DNA from: Triglochin maritima
Lineage: Eukaryota; Streptophyta; Magnoliopsida; Alismatales; Juncaginaceae
Assembly (NCBI GenBank): GCA_963682175.1
Contig: OY821787.1
Coordinates: 20,996,501-21,060,500, forward strand
DNA length: 64,000 nt
Reading direction: 5' to 3'
This document shows, piece by piece, positions 1-11,114 of this stretch. How positions within the stretch are numbered: the stretch's first letter is position 1; every line of letters begins with the position of its first letter. Below the pieces are notes generated by a model. It was not told the origin of the DNA and made no database searches. It saw only the letters and a program-made list of their open reading frames with translations. Both the position numbers and the translations under genes were made by a program.

Positions 1-744
1 ATTGAAGGGACACTACTCCGACGTAAACGGTTACACTACATTTGAATGTGGATAGGACTACACTCTGGCAAATTGTACACGACCAAACTACATCGAACTG
101 GACATGTAACACGACGACATTCTGGACGACTAGACCTGACCACACCCTGACGAGACAACATCCCGTCGAACTGGAAACGTCTACACCAGTCAAAATGCAA
201 ATCACATGCTCACATGCTTTTTACCACTGATGCTTGCAAACGTCCATGTATGCTGCCATTTCTTGTATTTAGTTTTTGGGGTTGGCTTGGCAAATTTTGG
301 ATTAAGGCTTTTTTGGGTTTAAAGCAAATGAAAGGATCACTTTTCCTTTCCAAATGTCTCTTAATTTATCAGAAATCACATTTTCTAATCATTTTAAAAT
401 AATAAAATGAAGACCACAAATGATGAGATGGAAAGTGACCTGGAGCGCATTTTGGACGTGCGAATTGTGGGCTTTATCCACACAATTTCTTTCTTCTATT
501 CACGATCTTTTTGATGATGGTGTTCTTTTAATAGTAGGATGTAATATGTCCTTTTTATTTGATTTCTTGCAATTTTCTAAAAATTGTCCATAAACCAATA
601 AATTTATATATATAATTAAAAATTAAAGTTCCATACATCCAAAAAGCAACAAAACATTCAATATTTTTTCCTTCGCTAAAAATTCAATATTTTCAAAGGG
701 CATACAGGTCCTTAAAGGAAAGACTCGTGCTTTAAAGAATACAT
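1..744. other. AT-rich sequence without recognisable gene
   Basis: No coding region or known element is recognisable. The short ORFs at the left edge have no family resemblance. From about 560 the sequence is strongly AT-rich, and near 690-745 it starts to show the CCTTTAAAGGAC-type words that continue into the inverted-repeat segment to the right. Confidence 0.5.
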
Positions 745-2470
745 TTAAAGGACACATTTGAGTTCTAAGGATGGATTTGTGCTTTAAAGAACAAACTTAT
801 GTCCCTTAAAGGACATACGTGTCCTTTAAATTACATACGTGTTTTTATAGTTAATTTATTTGTAGTTTTGGATGGTAAAGGGAAATTGAGGGAAAATATT
901 TACATTTTCTAGGGATGACACAAACACAAGGAAACATTATGTTCAAAGGGAAATTAATTTCTTCATATAGATAGTGAGAATGCCAAACAAAACATGGAAC
1001 TACATATATTTAATACACAAACAAAAACCTAAACATACAGAAAAAGTTTTCTAATCTCTTCCAAATAAATTAAGGGGAAGAGAGGTTTCTAATCAGGTGT
1101 TGCTTGAAAGCACAGAAGATTGTTTTGCAGCACTACTGTGTGACTCAACTTCACGATCGACCATACCATTTTACGCAGCCCTTGGTCCGTTATTCTCTGT
1201 TCGGGTTCCTCCATCGATGGTGTTGGTGTGCCAACGTCCTAGATAAAGTATCGACAATAGATGGTCGGCATCTTTGAGCCGAAGATGTAGAACTTACGGC
1301 TACCAGTGTAAGGGGTGTTAGACCACAACCCCGTGGTCTTGAAACTGCACCTATAGGTGCGATAAGGTAGTTTTGTACACCTAGTATATCAAGAAGAGGA
1401 TACACTGCCTATATAGGTCCATCGGGTAGGTCCTCCTTCACACTAGAGTAGTCGAAGATGAAATTTTGATGGAAGGCCATTTTATTTGACTGGAGTAGTG
1501 GTAGGTGGAATTGTGTTGCAGGCATTTAGGGATTAGGAAGTACGAATGGAATGCACTACAACCAATGATTTTATAGAAGGAATGGAACTATGGAAGGTTG
1601 AGTCTTGGCATACCATGAAATAAAAGGTTGTCACCCATGACAACGACTACCAAATGCAATATGCCGCCAAAACTTGTCTCTTCATATTAGGACATTCCTT
1701 ATTCCATGTCTGAATTTCCTAACAAAAATCATCAGTTCGGACAACCAAAATGCATTTGGTCAATATAAGACAAATCATTGGGATTATTCTGCTAGAATGA
1801 TCAATATAAGACATGATAGCATTATACAATACGAATTAAAGAATAATATGGATTTTAGAGAAGGAAAAAATTCAAGAATATTGATTGAATTTCTACACGA
1901 TTAAGTTTTTAGTATAAGGTTATAACACAATTACTAAATGGTTGTTTGATATAGTAATTACTGTAACTTGTGGACAACCATACATTTAACACCCTCATAT
2001 CACATATAAACCAAAAAAATATCGAATAAATTTGTCCTTCCAAAAAAAAGGACATGGCACGTCAGATTAAACATATAATGCCGACTAGGTATTTACAAAA
2101 TAACCTTTTAGTTTGCGTTTGGATGTCTGTCTCCCGAAATTGAAAGCATTTTTCGAAAAACGTAGCTGTAGGTGACGTGGTTTTTCATGGGGTTTTTTGA
2201 ATTCCATTAGATGTTTGTTTGGCTTCCAAAAACTATTATCAGTTTTTAGATACTCGAAAGTTTCCTGTAAAACTCGAAAGGATCCTTAAAACATAAGGCT
2301 GCCCTTTAAAGGACACATATGTCCTTTACAGGATATGTATGTCCTTGAAAGCACTTGTCTATTTTTAAAACGTGGAGGGGTCCTTAAATCACATACCTAC
2401 CATATAAAGGACACAAGTCTATTCTCTAAAGCAAGGATATGTCCTTAGAACTCAAGTATGTGGCAAGTTT
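745..2470. mobile_element. Candidate DNA transposon with inverted-repeat ends
   Basis: The left arm (about 749-842) and the right arm (about 2290-2460) are imperfect inverted repeats: GAGTTCTAAGGA at 760 pairs with TCCTTAGAACTC ending at 2453, and the match continues inwards through repeated GTCCTTTAAAGGAC-like words. The arms enclose a minus-strand GRF zinc-finger pseudogene. Long degenerate inverted ends around host-like domains fit a Mutator-like element, but no transposase is visible and I could not define a target-site duplication. The arms are internally repetitive, so part of the pairing may come from that. Confidence 0.4.
1089..1440 (-). pseudogene. GRF-type zinc-finger protein fragment
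   Basis: Read on the minus strand, one frame gives a GRF zinc-finger-like pattern: SNTPYTGSRKFYIFGS, a short spacer with a cysteine, CRYFI, then a TAG where the family has tryptophan, then DVGTP. GRF fingers (in topoisomerase III, endonuclease VIII-like and many plant transposon-associated proteins) bind nucleic acid through three Cys and one His around a G-R-[RK]-F core. The first cysteine has drifted, the conserved tryptophan is a stop, and the 5' part lies in other frames, so this is a dead copy. The same domain appears, better preserved, at 23767-24111 on the plus strand with matching downstream sequence. Both probably derive from one repeated gene or transposon cargo. Confidence 0.5.
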
Positions 2471-3649
2471 AAATCACAAAAAAACTAACAATGGCTCCAA
2501 CTTTCCAACCAAGTCATGCATAAGTGTCCTTCGAGAGATGTGGGTGTCCTTTGCAGGACATGGTCCGTTCGAGACATATTTTGGTAGTTTGGACTGGTGA
2601 TTCTTGTTAGTGATTTTGGTGGACCAATATGTGTCTGGTCATCCATGTAGCACATTGTTTCGATTAAGCTTAAACCGTACGTGTACGGCCACGACGAAGT
2701 GGTGGCAAGTACGGGTCGAATCCACAAGGAGGTGTGTCGACTCTGGTTCTTCAAAAATCAAGTGGCAAATAAGGGGAGAAGGTGTTTGCTTACACTAAAC
2801 TAACAACTAACAAATGAGAAAGATAATAACTCAAGATCAACTAAAACTAAACAAGCAACTAACAAACGAGAAAGATGAAATTCGATAAGGAAAACCCCTA
2901 AGGGGTGGAGTGTGTGTACACATGTAATAAGGTGGTGAAAAATGCATTCGATATGGCACAAGTATAGGCTGTGTTTTCATGCATAGGAAGTGTGTAATGG
3001 TTGTGGCAAAACCTATCGAACCAATCACTAACCTAGTTGATTAACATGAGCATAAACAAGTTGGTTATTAAGAACCTAAACAAGCATGGGAAAGTCTAAA
3101 AGTTGTGGTAAAACCCATCAAGTTAAGCATTCTAATTTAAACAAACAAGCATACATTCGCATTCATCACATATTGCATAAGATAGCATTCATTCTCATTC
3201 TTTATACATGTATAAATATCATCTTCACCCCCAAAGGGAATAGAACTACTCATTACACATTAAGCTAACAATTATATTAAGAAAGAAAGACATTCAAACT
3301 AATTATACTAAAATAAAGAAAACAAAAGTAAGCTAAACATGCAAACATTCAAAAGATACAACATTAAAACAAAACTAGAAAAAAATATTTTATTAATGAC
3401 TCACATTACAAGTAGCTAGCATTCTCTCCACTTGAGATTTGCTCTAAAGGCCACCAAGCAATGGGTTGTTTACAAGTGAAGAGGAAGAGTTCTAATTGTA
3501 GACATGAAAAAGGCAACTTGGGACAATCCCCTGGTGTGGAACTACTGAAACATACCTAAAATGAACCTAAACTATATAATACATATTACGAGAAGCCAGA
3601 TTGGATCTTGACAAAACTGGACTGTCAATTGGTGGTCACAGTTGGTCTG

Positions 3650-5062
3650 TGATTGACATCATTTCATGCTTATATTTGTATCTTATATCCATTATCTTTC
3701 ACCTAAACAATGCTATGTCACGAGTTTTATGTTTAGTTTTCAGGAATAAATAGGTTTGAAGAGATGAAGGATAAAAAGACCCAAAAGCTGGGAAAAAGGA
3801 CTGAATTGTAAGATCTGGGGACCAAGATGCAAGGAAGAAGGACCTGATTGCAAGACAGAAGGACCTAAGAGCAAAACAGAATACTCCTCACCATCATGGG
3901 GAGTATTTTGGCAATTCTATTCGGGTCGGAGCTCCAACATGCAAACTAGATGCATCAAATACCAACAAAGCCTTCCAGAAAAGCCCACAAGAAATTTCAG
4001 AGCGATCCGGACACTGTAGACCGCTAATTAGCGGTCCAAGACCGCTAATTGGCAGTCACTTTTGGCCCAAATGCGCTCAAATTGCTCCAGAACATGTATT
4101 AGAGGATGTTTAGGCTATGTGTGGTATCTGTTTAGTCCCACATCGGGGGATTGTCCCGGATTAGCTTTTTCCATGCCTATAAATAGAACTCTTCACCTCC
4201 TTTTGTAATCACTCCATATTTTAAGTGGCTATTCTTCCTACTAGAAGTGAGGCCTTGAAGCACACACTAAAGTAGGAGGATGCTACTTTTAATGTGAGTC
4301 ATTTTATCAATAAAGTTTTATGTTTCTTTCATTGTTTGTTTTATGCTTCTTTTATTGTTGTGCATGTTTTAGTTTAATCATCTTTTAATTCTAGCTTAGT
4401 TTTAATATGCTTTCTTTCCATAGTTTAATAATTAGTGTAATGTTTAGTGAGTAGTTCCATCCCCTGTGGGGGGTGGAGTAGATGTACATACATGCATTAG
4501 AGAATGGGATGAATGCTTTAATTTCAATGTGTTGATTAAACATGAATGTATGCTTGCTTGTTTAGGATAGAATTTACAACTTGATGAGTTTTGCCAAAAT
4601 GATTAGACACCTCTCATGCTTGTTTAGGTTCTGAAATAAACACCTTGCATATGTAAATGTTAATCAACTAAGTTGGTGAATAGATTGATAGGTTTTGCCA
4701 TAACATTTAGACACTTCCTATGCTTGATAAACACCACCTTCATGTGCTTAAAGAATGTATTCTACACCCACCTCTTTGCTTGTGTGCACTCACTCCACCC
4801 CTTAGGGGTTTTCCATTCCTGAAATTCCAGCATTCTTGTTTTGTTCATAGCTTAGTTCTTATTTCATCGTTTGTTTGCTTCTTTCACATTTCATACTTCT
4901 TAGAGTAGTTTAGTGTAGAGTAGCGTAAACAACTTTCTCCCCCTATTTTTCGCCACTTGATTTCGTGCAAACAAGAGGCTGCTCACCTCCCTGAGGACGA
5001 CCCGTACTTGCCACCGCTTCATCGCGGCCGTGCACTTGCGGTTTTAATTAAAACGTTCAACA
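3650..5062 (+). mobile_element. Solo LTR (Athila-like family A) in the A1 LTR
   Basis: It starts TGATTGACATCATTTCATGC, ends GTTCAACA, and is 1413 bp long. It is flanked by a perfect 5-bp duplication GTCTG (3645-3649 and 5063-5067). With the solo LTR removed, the flanks join as LTR sequence matching the uninterrupted minus-strand LTR at 49992-51513. It contains a TATA box and the paired ACCGCTAATTAGCGGTC / GACCGCTAATTGGC palindromes at 4019-4055. A solo LTR forms by recombination between the two LTRs of a full element. Confidence 0.93.
4178..4186 (+). promoter_or_regulatory. LTR TATA box
   Basis: TATAAATAG lies about 530 bp into the solo LTR. The same box, followed by AACTC(T/A)TCA, occurs at the same place in the other Athila-like LTRs: 13091, 18596, 30565, 37716, 41516, 46878 and 54577. 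This conserved spacing marks the likely retrotransposon core promoter. Activity is inferred. Confidence 0.65.
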
Positions 5063-5417
5063 GTCTGATTCGACCCGATTTGGGATGTCTTCTTAATTGC
5101 TTCAATTCTCCACGTGGGGTGCACCCTGACCAGTTATTTGAGTCTAGGCCCAAATCTAATTGCCAAAATTACTCCCCATGATGGTGTGGAGTTTCTCAGT
5201 TTGCTATTTGTACATTCCGACTTACATCCAGGTCTTACCTCTTGCAGGTAGGTCCATAAGTCTCACATTGCAATCCTTTTTCTTGCATTTTAGTCCTTTT
5301 GTGTCTTCTTCTTCTTAAACCTGTTTATTCGTGAAACTTAAACTCGTTACATAGCATTGCTTAGGATCAAAATAGAGGATATATGACCTGGATATATGCA
5401 TGATATGACAGTAATCA

Positions 5418-5432
5418 AATCCCCCTACACCT
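5418..5432 (-). other. Polypurine tract of A1
   Basis: On the minus strand the sequence directly before the 3' LTR is AGGTGTAGGGGGATT. This is the purine-rich primer site for plus-strand DNA synthesis. The equivalent tracts before the LTRs at 46431, 54051 and (minus) 51513 differ by at most a few bases. Confidence 0.8.
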
Positions 5433-7002
5433 AGTTTTTGCAAGTCTCGAGCAAAACAATGCAAAGAGAAACTAAGCAAGCAAAAGAAAATGGAAAACAA
5501 GATAAGCCCCAACTCACTTTCGTAGGAATCACGGTTGTACTTAGCATGTGCAACAAGCCGTTAAACCTCCTTGACGCCAAGGAGGATAAGTGGTATTTCC
5601 TGAGAGTTTTCAGCGGATATACCCACAAAATTCGAACATTGATGCATTATTCAATCTAGAAACTAAACTCGATGGACTCATTTTTGTTGATCATTGGACA
5701 CGGTAATCCTACGGGCCGACTCTATATATGTATCCAGTCCGCACACCTAGCCTAATAAATCATTCGTGCATGTTAGTTAAGTACTTAAATGAAAGACATG
5801 GCCAACCTTAATATCCTTAAGTGATACAAAGTCTAAAGTCCATTAAGGTTTTTATTTGCATTGCCATCTTTTTTTCTTTCTTTTTGTTCTTTTTTTTAAT
5901 TTTTACTAGTTGGGTGTAATTCTCTGAGGGTCAGGTTTCATGCATCATGACCTATGAGGACTTACACTATCATGTACACCTTTCCCCACATCTCCACATA
6001 GGGCAATCCCTATCACCCGTGTAACGGGAGTTCGGTCAGTGCATCCCAAGTCAGATGACTCGAAAGCACCAGACATTAAGTGCTCTCGGACCTAATTTCC
6101 CGAGTGATTAGAGCCATGTGAGAAGAGAGAACTCCACTTATTTATTATCTACATGGGAACCAAAACCCCAACACTTGAAGTTTCACAACAAAATTTTACG
6201 GTTCCCTGACTATGACAAACTTCCTTATACTAACATACACGAATTATTTGACTTACTATGTTCAGGGTGGACTTCTTTAATTGTTTGAATACTGAAGTCC
6301 TATGATTACTCACCCCTCGAGGGAAGACCGGGGTGCATCCTTACAACTCGATAAGACCTAAAGCCAGTAGACTAGATATCCTAATGCATCATGTTCAAGA
6401 CAATTTTGGGAGCTTTCTTTTTACTTTGCGTCTCAATGGTTTTGCACATGCTAAACACACGCAAAACCCACAAAACATTTTCTTTCGCAAGCACATGATT
6501 TTTTTTGAAAGAAATGAAAATTTTAAAGCACTAGGAAAGCAAAAGAAGACAAGTCACCCAAGGATCAAGGCAAGCTGATATATCGATATTAAATGCAACA
6601 CACTAACATGACCTTAACAATGCACACAATAGAAAACAAAATCAAAGGAAAAGACTCGACTATGTACACACGTAAAACACCCGCCCACACTTACCTCATG
6701 CATTCTCCTCAACGAATGTGAGCATGAAACTACATGGATTTATGCATGAAAAAGAAAAGATCTCACCAACGTGAAACACAAAGGGAAGTTCATGGTTATG
6801 TTGACCGACATAAACCCAAATTCCCTCAAAACCTGTCACATACTTAAAAAGGGAGACAAATACGTGAAAAAATGTGGCCCAAATACACAAGGGTTGCGCC
6901 CCACCATAATCAATGCTCACTCATGGAGTCTTTTTTTTTCTTTTTTTTGTGTTTTTGTTTTGTTTTGTTTTTTTGTATGTACAAACATGAAATCTCAACC
7001 AT
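5433..7002 (-). other. 3' noncoding region of A1
   Basis: There is no credible ORF between the integrase and the polypurine tract. The region is nevertheless homologous to the 3' internal parts of A6 (45722-46415) and A8 (52908-54035), in inverted orientation. The block around 5930-6150, with GGGCAATCCC and GAGTTCGGTCAG words, is especially well kept. Athila elements usually carry an extra env-like ORF or noncoding stretch here; I cannot recognise an env-like protein. Confidence 0.6.
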
Positions 7003-8347
7003 TCATTCAGAAACATGAATGGTTGAGTACGAGAGACATTCATGAAGGAACATGACCTCCTCAACTTCATATGGTCTCCCTCCAAGTAAGGTTTGAGGCG
7101 TTGTCCATTCACTTTGAACACGTCCCCATTCACCTTGAACCGCACCATGAAGAAATACGGTTTGCACAATAAAAGGGTTAGAGCAGCGACTGCAGAGCTT
7201 ACCCGCAAACAAATGAAGTTGGGAATTGTAGAGAAACACCTTCTGCCCGACTGTAAACACCTTATGCATAATCATGCGATTATGAAACATCTTGGCTCGG
7301 GACTTATGAATTTTGGCATTTTCATACGCATCATTGCGTAGCTCTTCGAGTTCAAGATCCATATTCAGGTTCTTAATCGCCCAGAAAGCACGATGCTCAA
7401 GCTCGACGGGTAGGTGGAAAGCCTTTCCATACACTACCCGATATGGGGACATACAAAAAATGGTCTTAAATGCGGTGAGGAAAGCCCATAATGCATCATT
7501 CAACTTAGTCGACCAATCCTTCCTCGAGGAATTAACCGTCTTCTCAAGGATTTGCTCTAATTGACAGTTAGAGACTTCGACATGCCCACTAGTTTGCGGA
7601 TGATATGGGGTAGCAAGCTTGTGGGTGATCAAGTACTTCCTTATAAGTGCTTCAAAGTAGCGATTGAAGAAGTGGGTACCCCTGTCGCTGATTATGGTAC
7701 GAGGAGTGCCAAATCGTGCAAAAATGTCCTTATTTGGTGACCACCTTGTTGTCATTGGTCTTTATGGGGGTAGCCTAAACCCACTTAGACACATAGTCAA
7801 CGGCCACCAGAATGTAAACATTCCCAAACAAATTTGGGAAATGACCCATAAAGTCGTTGCCCCACACATCGAAGATGTTGACGACAAGAACATTTTGCAG
7901 AGACATCATATCACATCGACCAATCCTGCCAAGATGCTGGAACCTATCGCATTGCTTACAAAATTCGTAAGCATCTTTGAAAAGAGAAGGCCAGTAAAAT
8001 CCAGATTGGAGCACCTTAGCGGCCGTTTTCTTCGCTCCAAAGTGTCCTCCACATGCCTCAAAGTGGCAAAATTGGATTACAATTTGGAACTCGTTATTTG
8101 GGACACACCACCTGAAATTTTGGTCATAGCAGTATTTGAGTAGGTAGGGGTCGTCCCAATGAAAGAATCTGACATTAGATGTAAATTTGGTTTGGTCAGA
8201 TTTTGACGAACCCACAGGATGTTGCTCGGTCACGAGGTAGTTCCCGATGTCGGTAAACCAAGGGTTATCTTCGATCACGAACAATTGCTCGTTAGGAAAT
8301 TTGTCATTAATAATTTGGTAATGTGGGTTGGTCGTCTCAAGAGTCAA
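7003..8347 (-). pseudogene. Ty3/gypsy integrase of A1
   Basis: Integrase inserts the cDNA into chromosomes. The 7775-8347 reading frame carries the zinc-binding HHCC region (CHFEACGGHFGAKKTAAKVL, then CKQCDRFQ) and the start of the catalytic core (DVWGNDFMGHFP, VAVDYVSKWV). The 7003-7755 frame continues with [26 protein letters not shown] and the C-terminal part, so the core Asp, Asp and Glu positions are present. The second Cys of the CxxCQ-type zinc motif context reads CDRF, slightly altered. A stop after the SKWV motif and a frame shift near 7755-7775 separate the two pieces. It follows RNase H directly, as in gypsy elements. Confidence 0.88.
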
Positions 8348-8750
8348 ATAGATTTGGTAACAAGGGTGCTATTTTTGTCCCGAATCTCGAGATCAAATTC
8401 TTGTAACAACAAGATCCATCTCAAGAGTCGAGATTTTGCATCTTTCTTCGCCATGAGGTGCTTGATGGCTATGTGATCAGAATAGATAACCACGTGGGAG
8501 CCAATCACGTAAGACCGGAATTTCTCCTAAGCGAATATGATCGCTAAGAATTCTTTCTCGGTCACAGTGTAGTTCAATTGGGCATCATTGGGTGTTCTAC
8601 TGGCATAGTAAATCATATGACGCAATTCGTCCAATCGTTGCCCAAGAACTGCTCCCACAACAAAGTCAGATGCATCACACAGTAACTCGAAGGGATCCGT
8701 CCACACCAGTGCCTAAATTATGGGAGTTGAAGTCAACTCTTCCTTCAAGG
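8348..8750 (-). pseudogene. RNase H domain and RT connection of A1
   Basis: Read on the minus strand this joins RT to integrase. Visible pieces are LLAKDAIFEFTSNYHHAL (RT connection), CDASDFVVGAVLGQ (first catalytic Asp strand), LNYTVTEKEFLAIIFA (Glu-containing helix) and [18 protein letters not shown] (Asp). RNase H removes the RNA strand during reverse transcription. In-frame stops at the ends of TSTPII and of LAIIFA, plus one frame change from the RT ORF, make it nonfunctional. Confidence 0.85.
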
Positions 8751-10154
8751 TCAAAAGAGCATGGTGGTAATTCGATGTGAACTCAAAAATGGCATCCTTA
8801 GCCAACAATGCGGTAAGAGGTCGTGAAATTTGCTAAAATCATAAATGAACCGTCGATAGAATCCTACATGCCCCAAAAAGGCACGGAGATTCTTCACATT
8901 ATGTGGCGGTGGGAGATTAGCAATAAGACCCACTTTGGCGGGATTTACCTCAATTCCCCTACTTGAGACCACATGTCCAAGTACAATCCCTCGCTTCACC
9001 ATGAAGTGCAATTTATCCCTATTAAGAGAGAGGTTCTTCTCACGACATCGCTTGAGGACAAGGCTGAAGAGTCGAAGACACTCATCAAAGGAAGCGCCAA
9101 ATATGGAAAAGTCGTCTATGAAAATCTCAAGGAAACGCTCTACCATATCGGAGAAGATGCTAATCATACACATTTGGAATGTTGCCGACGCATTACATAA
9201 CCCAAAGGACATGCGATTGTAGGCAAACATGCCAAAGGGGCAAGTAAATGTGGTTTTCTCTTGATTCTCGGGGGCGATGGCAATTTTGTTGTAGCCAGAG
9301 TATCCATCAAGAAAACAATAATACTCACGTCCGGCTAACCTTTCCAATATCTGATCAATGAATGGAAATGAGAAATGATATTTCTGCATTGCCGCATTGA
9401 GCTTGCGATATACAATGAAAACTCGCCAGCCAATTTACAGGCGTGTTGGTATAAGCTCATTATGCTCATTCTCAACAACCGTCACACCTGACTTTTTGGG
9501 AACCATATGGACATGACTCACCCACGAACTATCAGAGATAGGATAGATTATACCGTGATCCAAGAACTTAAGAACCTCCTTTCGGACGACTTCTTTCAGC
9601 AAAGGATTCAATCTTCGTTGTGGGTCCCGGCGGGACCTAGAATTCTCTTCCACGTGGATCCGATGCTGGACAATACCATGGCTAATTCCCTTGATATCCT
9701 TCAAGGACCACCCGATAGCCTTTTTGTTTTCAAAGAGCACTTTTTTGAGGGCAACCTCTTGATCTTTTGCAAGATCAGAAGCAATAATGAGTGGCAAGGT
9801 CTCATTATCCCTTAAAAAGATGTATTTAAGGTTATTGGGGAGCGGTTTAAGCTCGATCGGAGGTGGGTCCTTGTTGGATTCAGAGTTAATTTCTAGTGGC
9901 TCAGAGGCCACAGGGTAAGAGGAGCAAGCACCCAAATGTGCCTCTTCATCCAGAAGTTCACCGGTAGATTCCTCAAAATCATCTTCACTTGCAGCCTGGT
10001 CATTAGGCACCTCAACAATATGTCGATGTGAGTCGAACATCACCAATGGCTCGAGCTCATTCGTGCTGAATGCAATTGGCTCTGACAACATCGTCGAAGA
10101 GCCCAGGTTGCTTACCAAGAGTAATGATGTTGAAATCTGTCGTGAGGTTTCCAA
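8751..10154 (-). pseudogene. Reverse transcriptase of A1
   Basis: Two same-direction reading frames form one gypsy RT. The upstream piece (9435-10154) ends with PPPIELKPLPNNLKYIFL, IGWSLKDIKGI and PISDSSWVSHVHMVPKKSGV. The downstream piece (8751-9389) has FPFIDQILERLAG, CFLDGYSGYNKIAI, MSFGLCNASATFQ and the catalytic FIDDFSIFG box (usually YxDD or FxDD), then FLGHVGFYRRFI. Between them, bases 9390-9434 encode YRKLN after a stop, so a single nonsense codon splits the domain. The order protease, RT, RNase H, integrase is that of Ty3/gypsy. The Athila assignment rests on the PPPIELKPLP and FIDDF sequence style. Confidence 0.9.
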
Positions 10155-11087
10155 AAGACAACCTCATCAAACTTTTGCGACAATTTATCAAAGCATTAGA
10201 TGTCGCAAGAAAAGGCCTCTCTAGGATCATTGGAATTTGTCCTTGTGGGTTGGACATAGGTTCAGTATCCAAGATGATGAAATCAACTGGAAATACGAAC
10301 TCACCCACTTCAATAAGGACATCCTCCACACTTCCTCGTGGAATCTTGACGGATCTGTCAGCCAATTGGAGGGTTGTCCTCGTTGGCTTAAAATCGCCTA
10401 TTCCAAGGTTAACATACACAGAGTATGGCAGGAGGTTCACAGATTCTCCCAAATCCAATAAATCTTGAGGAATTTTTACATTCCCGATCATACAAGAAAC
10501 AGTTGGACAGCCGGAGTCCTTGTATTTGACTTGCGTGGGTTGTGTCAATATCGAACTCACATTGGCGGCCAGAAATGCCTTTTTGTGAACATTTTTTCTC
10601 CTCTTAATGGTACAAAGGTCCTTAAGGAACTTGACATATGGTTGCATTAGCTGAACAACGTCCAACAACGGAATGTTCACCTTAACTTGCCTAAGTACCT
10701 CAACAATTTTGTCCCAATGCTCATTGGGGACATAACTTTCACGAGGAGGAGTCTCAGAATTGGGTTCCTTGAAAGACTCACGACCCTCCTCGGAAGAGTC
10801 ACGAATAGGGTTGGCTTCAGGCATTTCCATATTGTTGTCAACAACTCTTCCCAATCTTAAGGTATGGACAACATTTGCATGTTGGGAAGGGACACTTTCA
10901 ACATCATGCACATTCTGCCTAGCTTGAGCAGGTTGACCCCTGAGATTTACCACAGGTTGACTCGGTAACTGACACTTCTTACGTTCATGGAACTGATGAG
11001 CCAACTGGCTAACTTGTATTCCAAAGCTTTGACTGTACTTTGCATGCTCTGCATGAATGCTTGAAGGGTCGGATCACTAAAGGGGTC
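10057..11087 (-). pseudogene. Gag C-terminus and protease of A1
   Basis: The 315-residue frame (10057-11004) starts in the tail of gag and contains the Athila-type protease region: VNIPLLDVVQLMQPYVKFLK, a short Lys/Arg-rich segment, VSCMIGN, LLDLGESVNLLPYSVYVNLG and MILERPFLATSNALIN. LDLG with a nearby NLLP is the retropepsin-like active-site segment; families usually have D-x-G-A/S, here DLGES. Upstream of 11004, gag-like codons (DPFSDPTLQAFMQSMQ) continue in another frame to the break at 11087, where element A2 has inserted. The capsid part and 5' LTR of A1 are missing. It overlaps the RT frame through a frameshift near 10060-10150. Confidence 0.82.
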
Positions 11088-11114
11088 TAATTGACATCAT
11101 TTCATGCTTACATT

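Larger units (their letters stand above)
2656..5417 (-). repeat. 3' LTR of minus-strand Athila-like element A1
   Basis: The right edge is the reverse complement of the TGATT...ATCATGC LTR start seen throughout the window, and the polypurine tract lies immediately to its right, so this is the 3' LTR of a minus-strand element. The left edge is TGTTTCG (LTR end in sense orientation). The five bases outside are CACAT, the expected position of one target-site copy; I did not find its partner. A plus-strand solo LTR (3650-5062) splits it. The tail 2680-2790 matches the reverse complement of other LTR ends here, including the TACTTGCCACCGCTTC block. Confidence 0.85.

Noticed and set aside
1674..1904. 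76-codon plus-strand ORF as a small gene
   Set aside because: AT-rich, no recognisable domain, no second copy; chance length.
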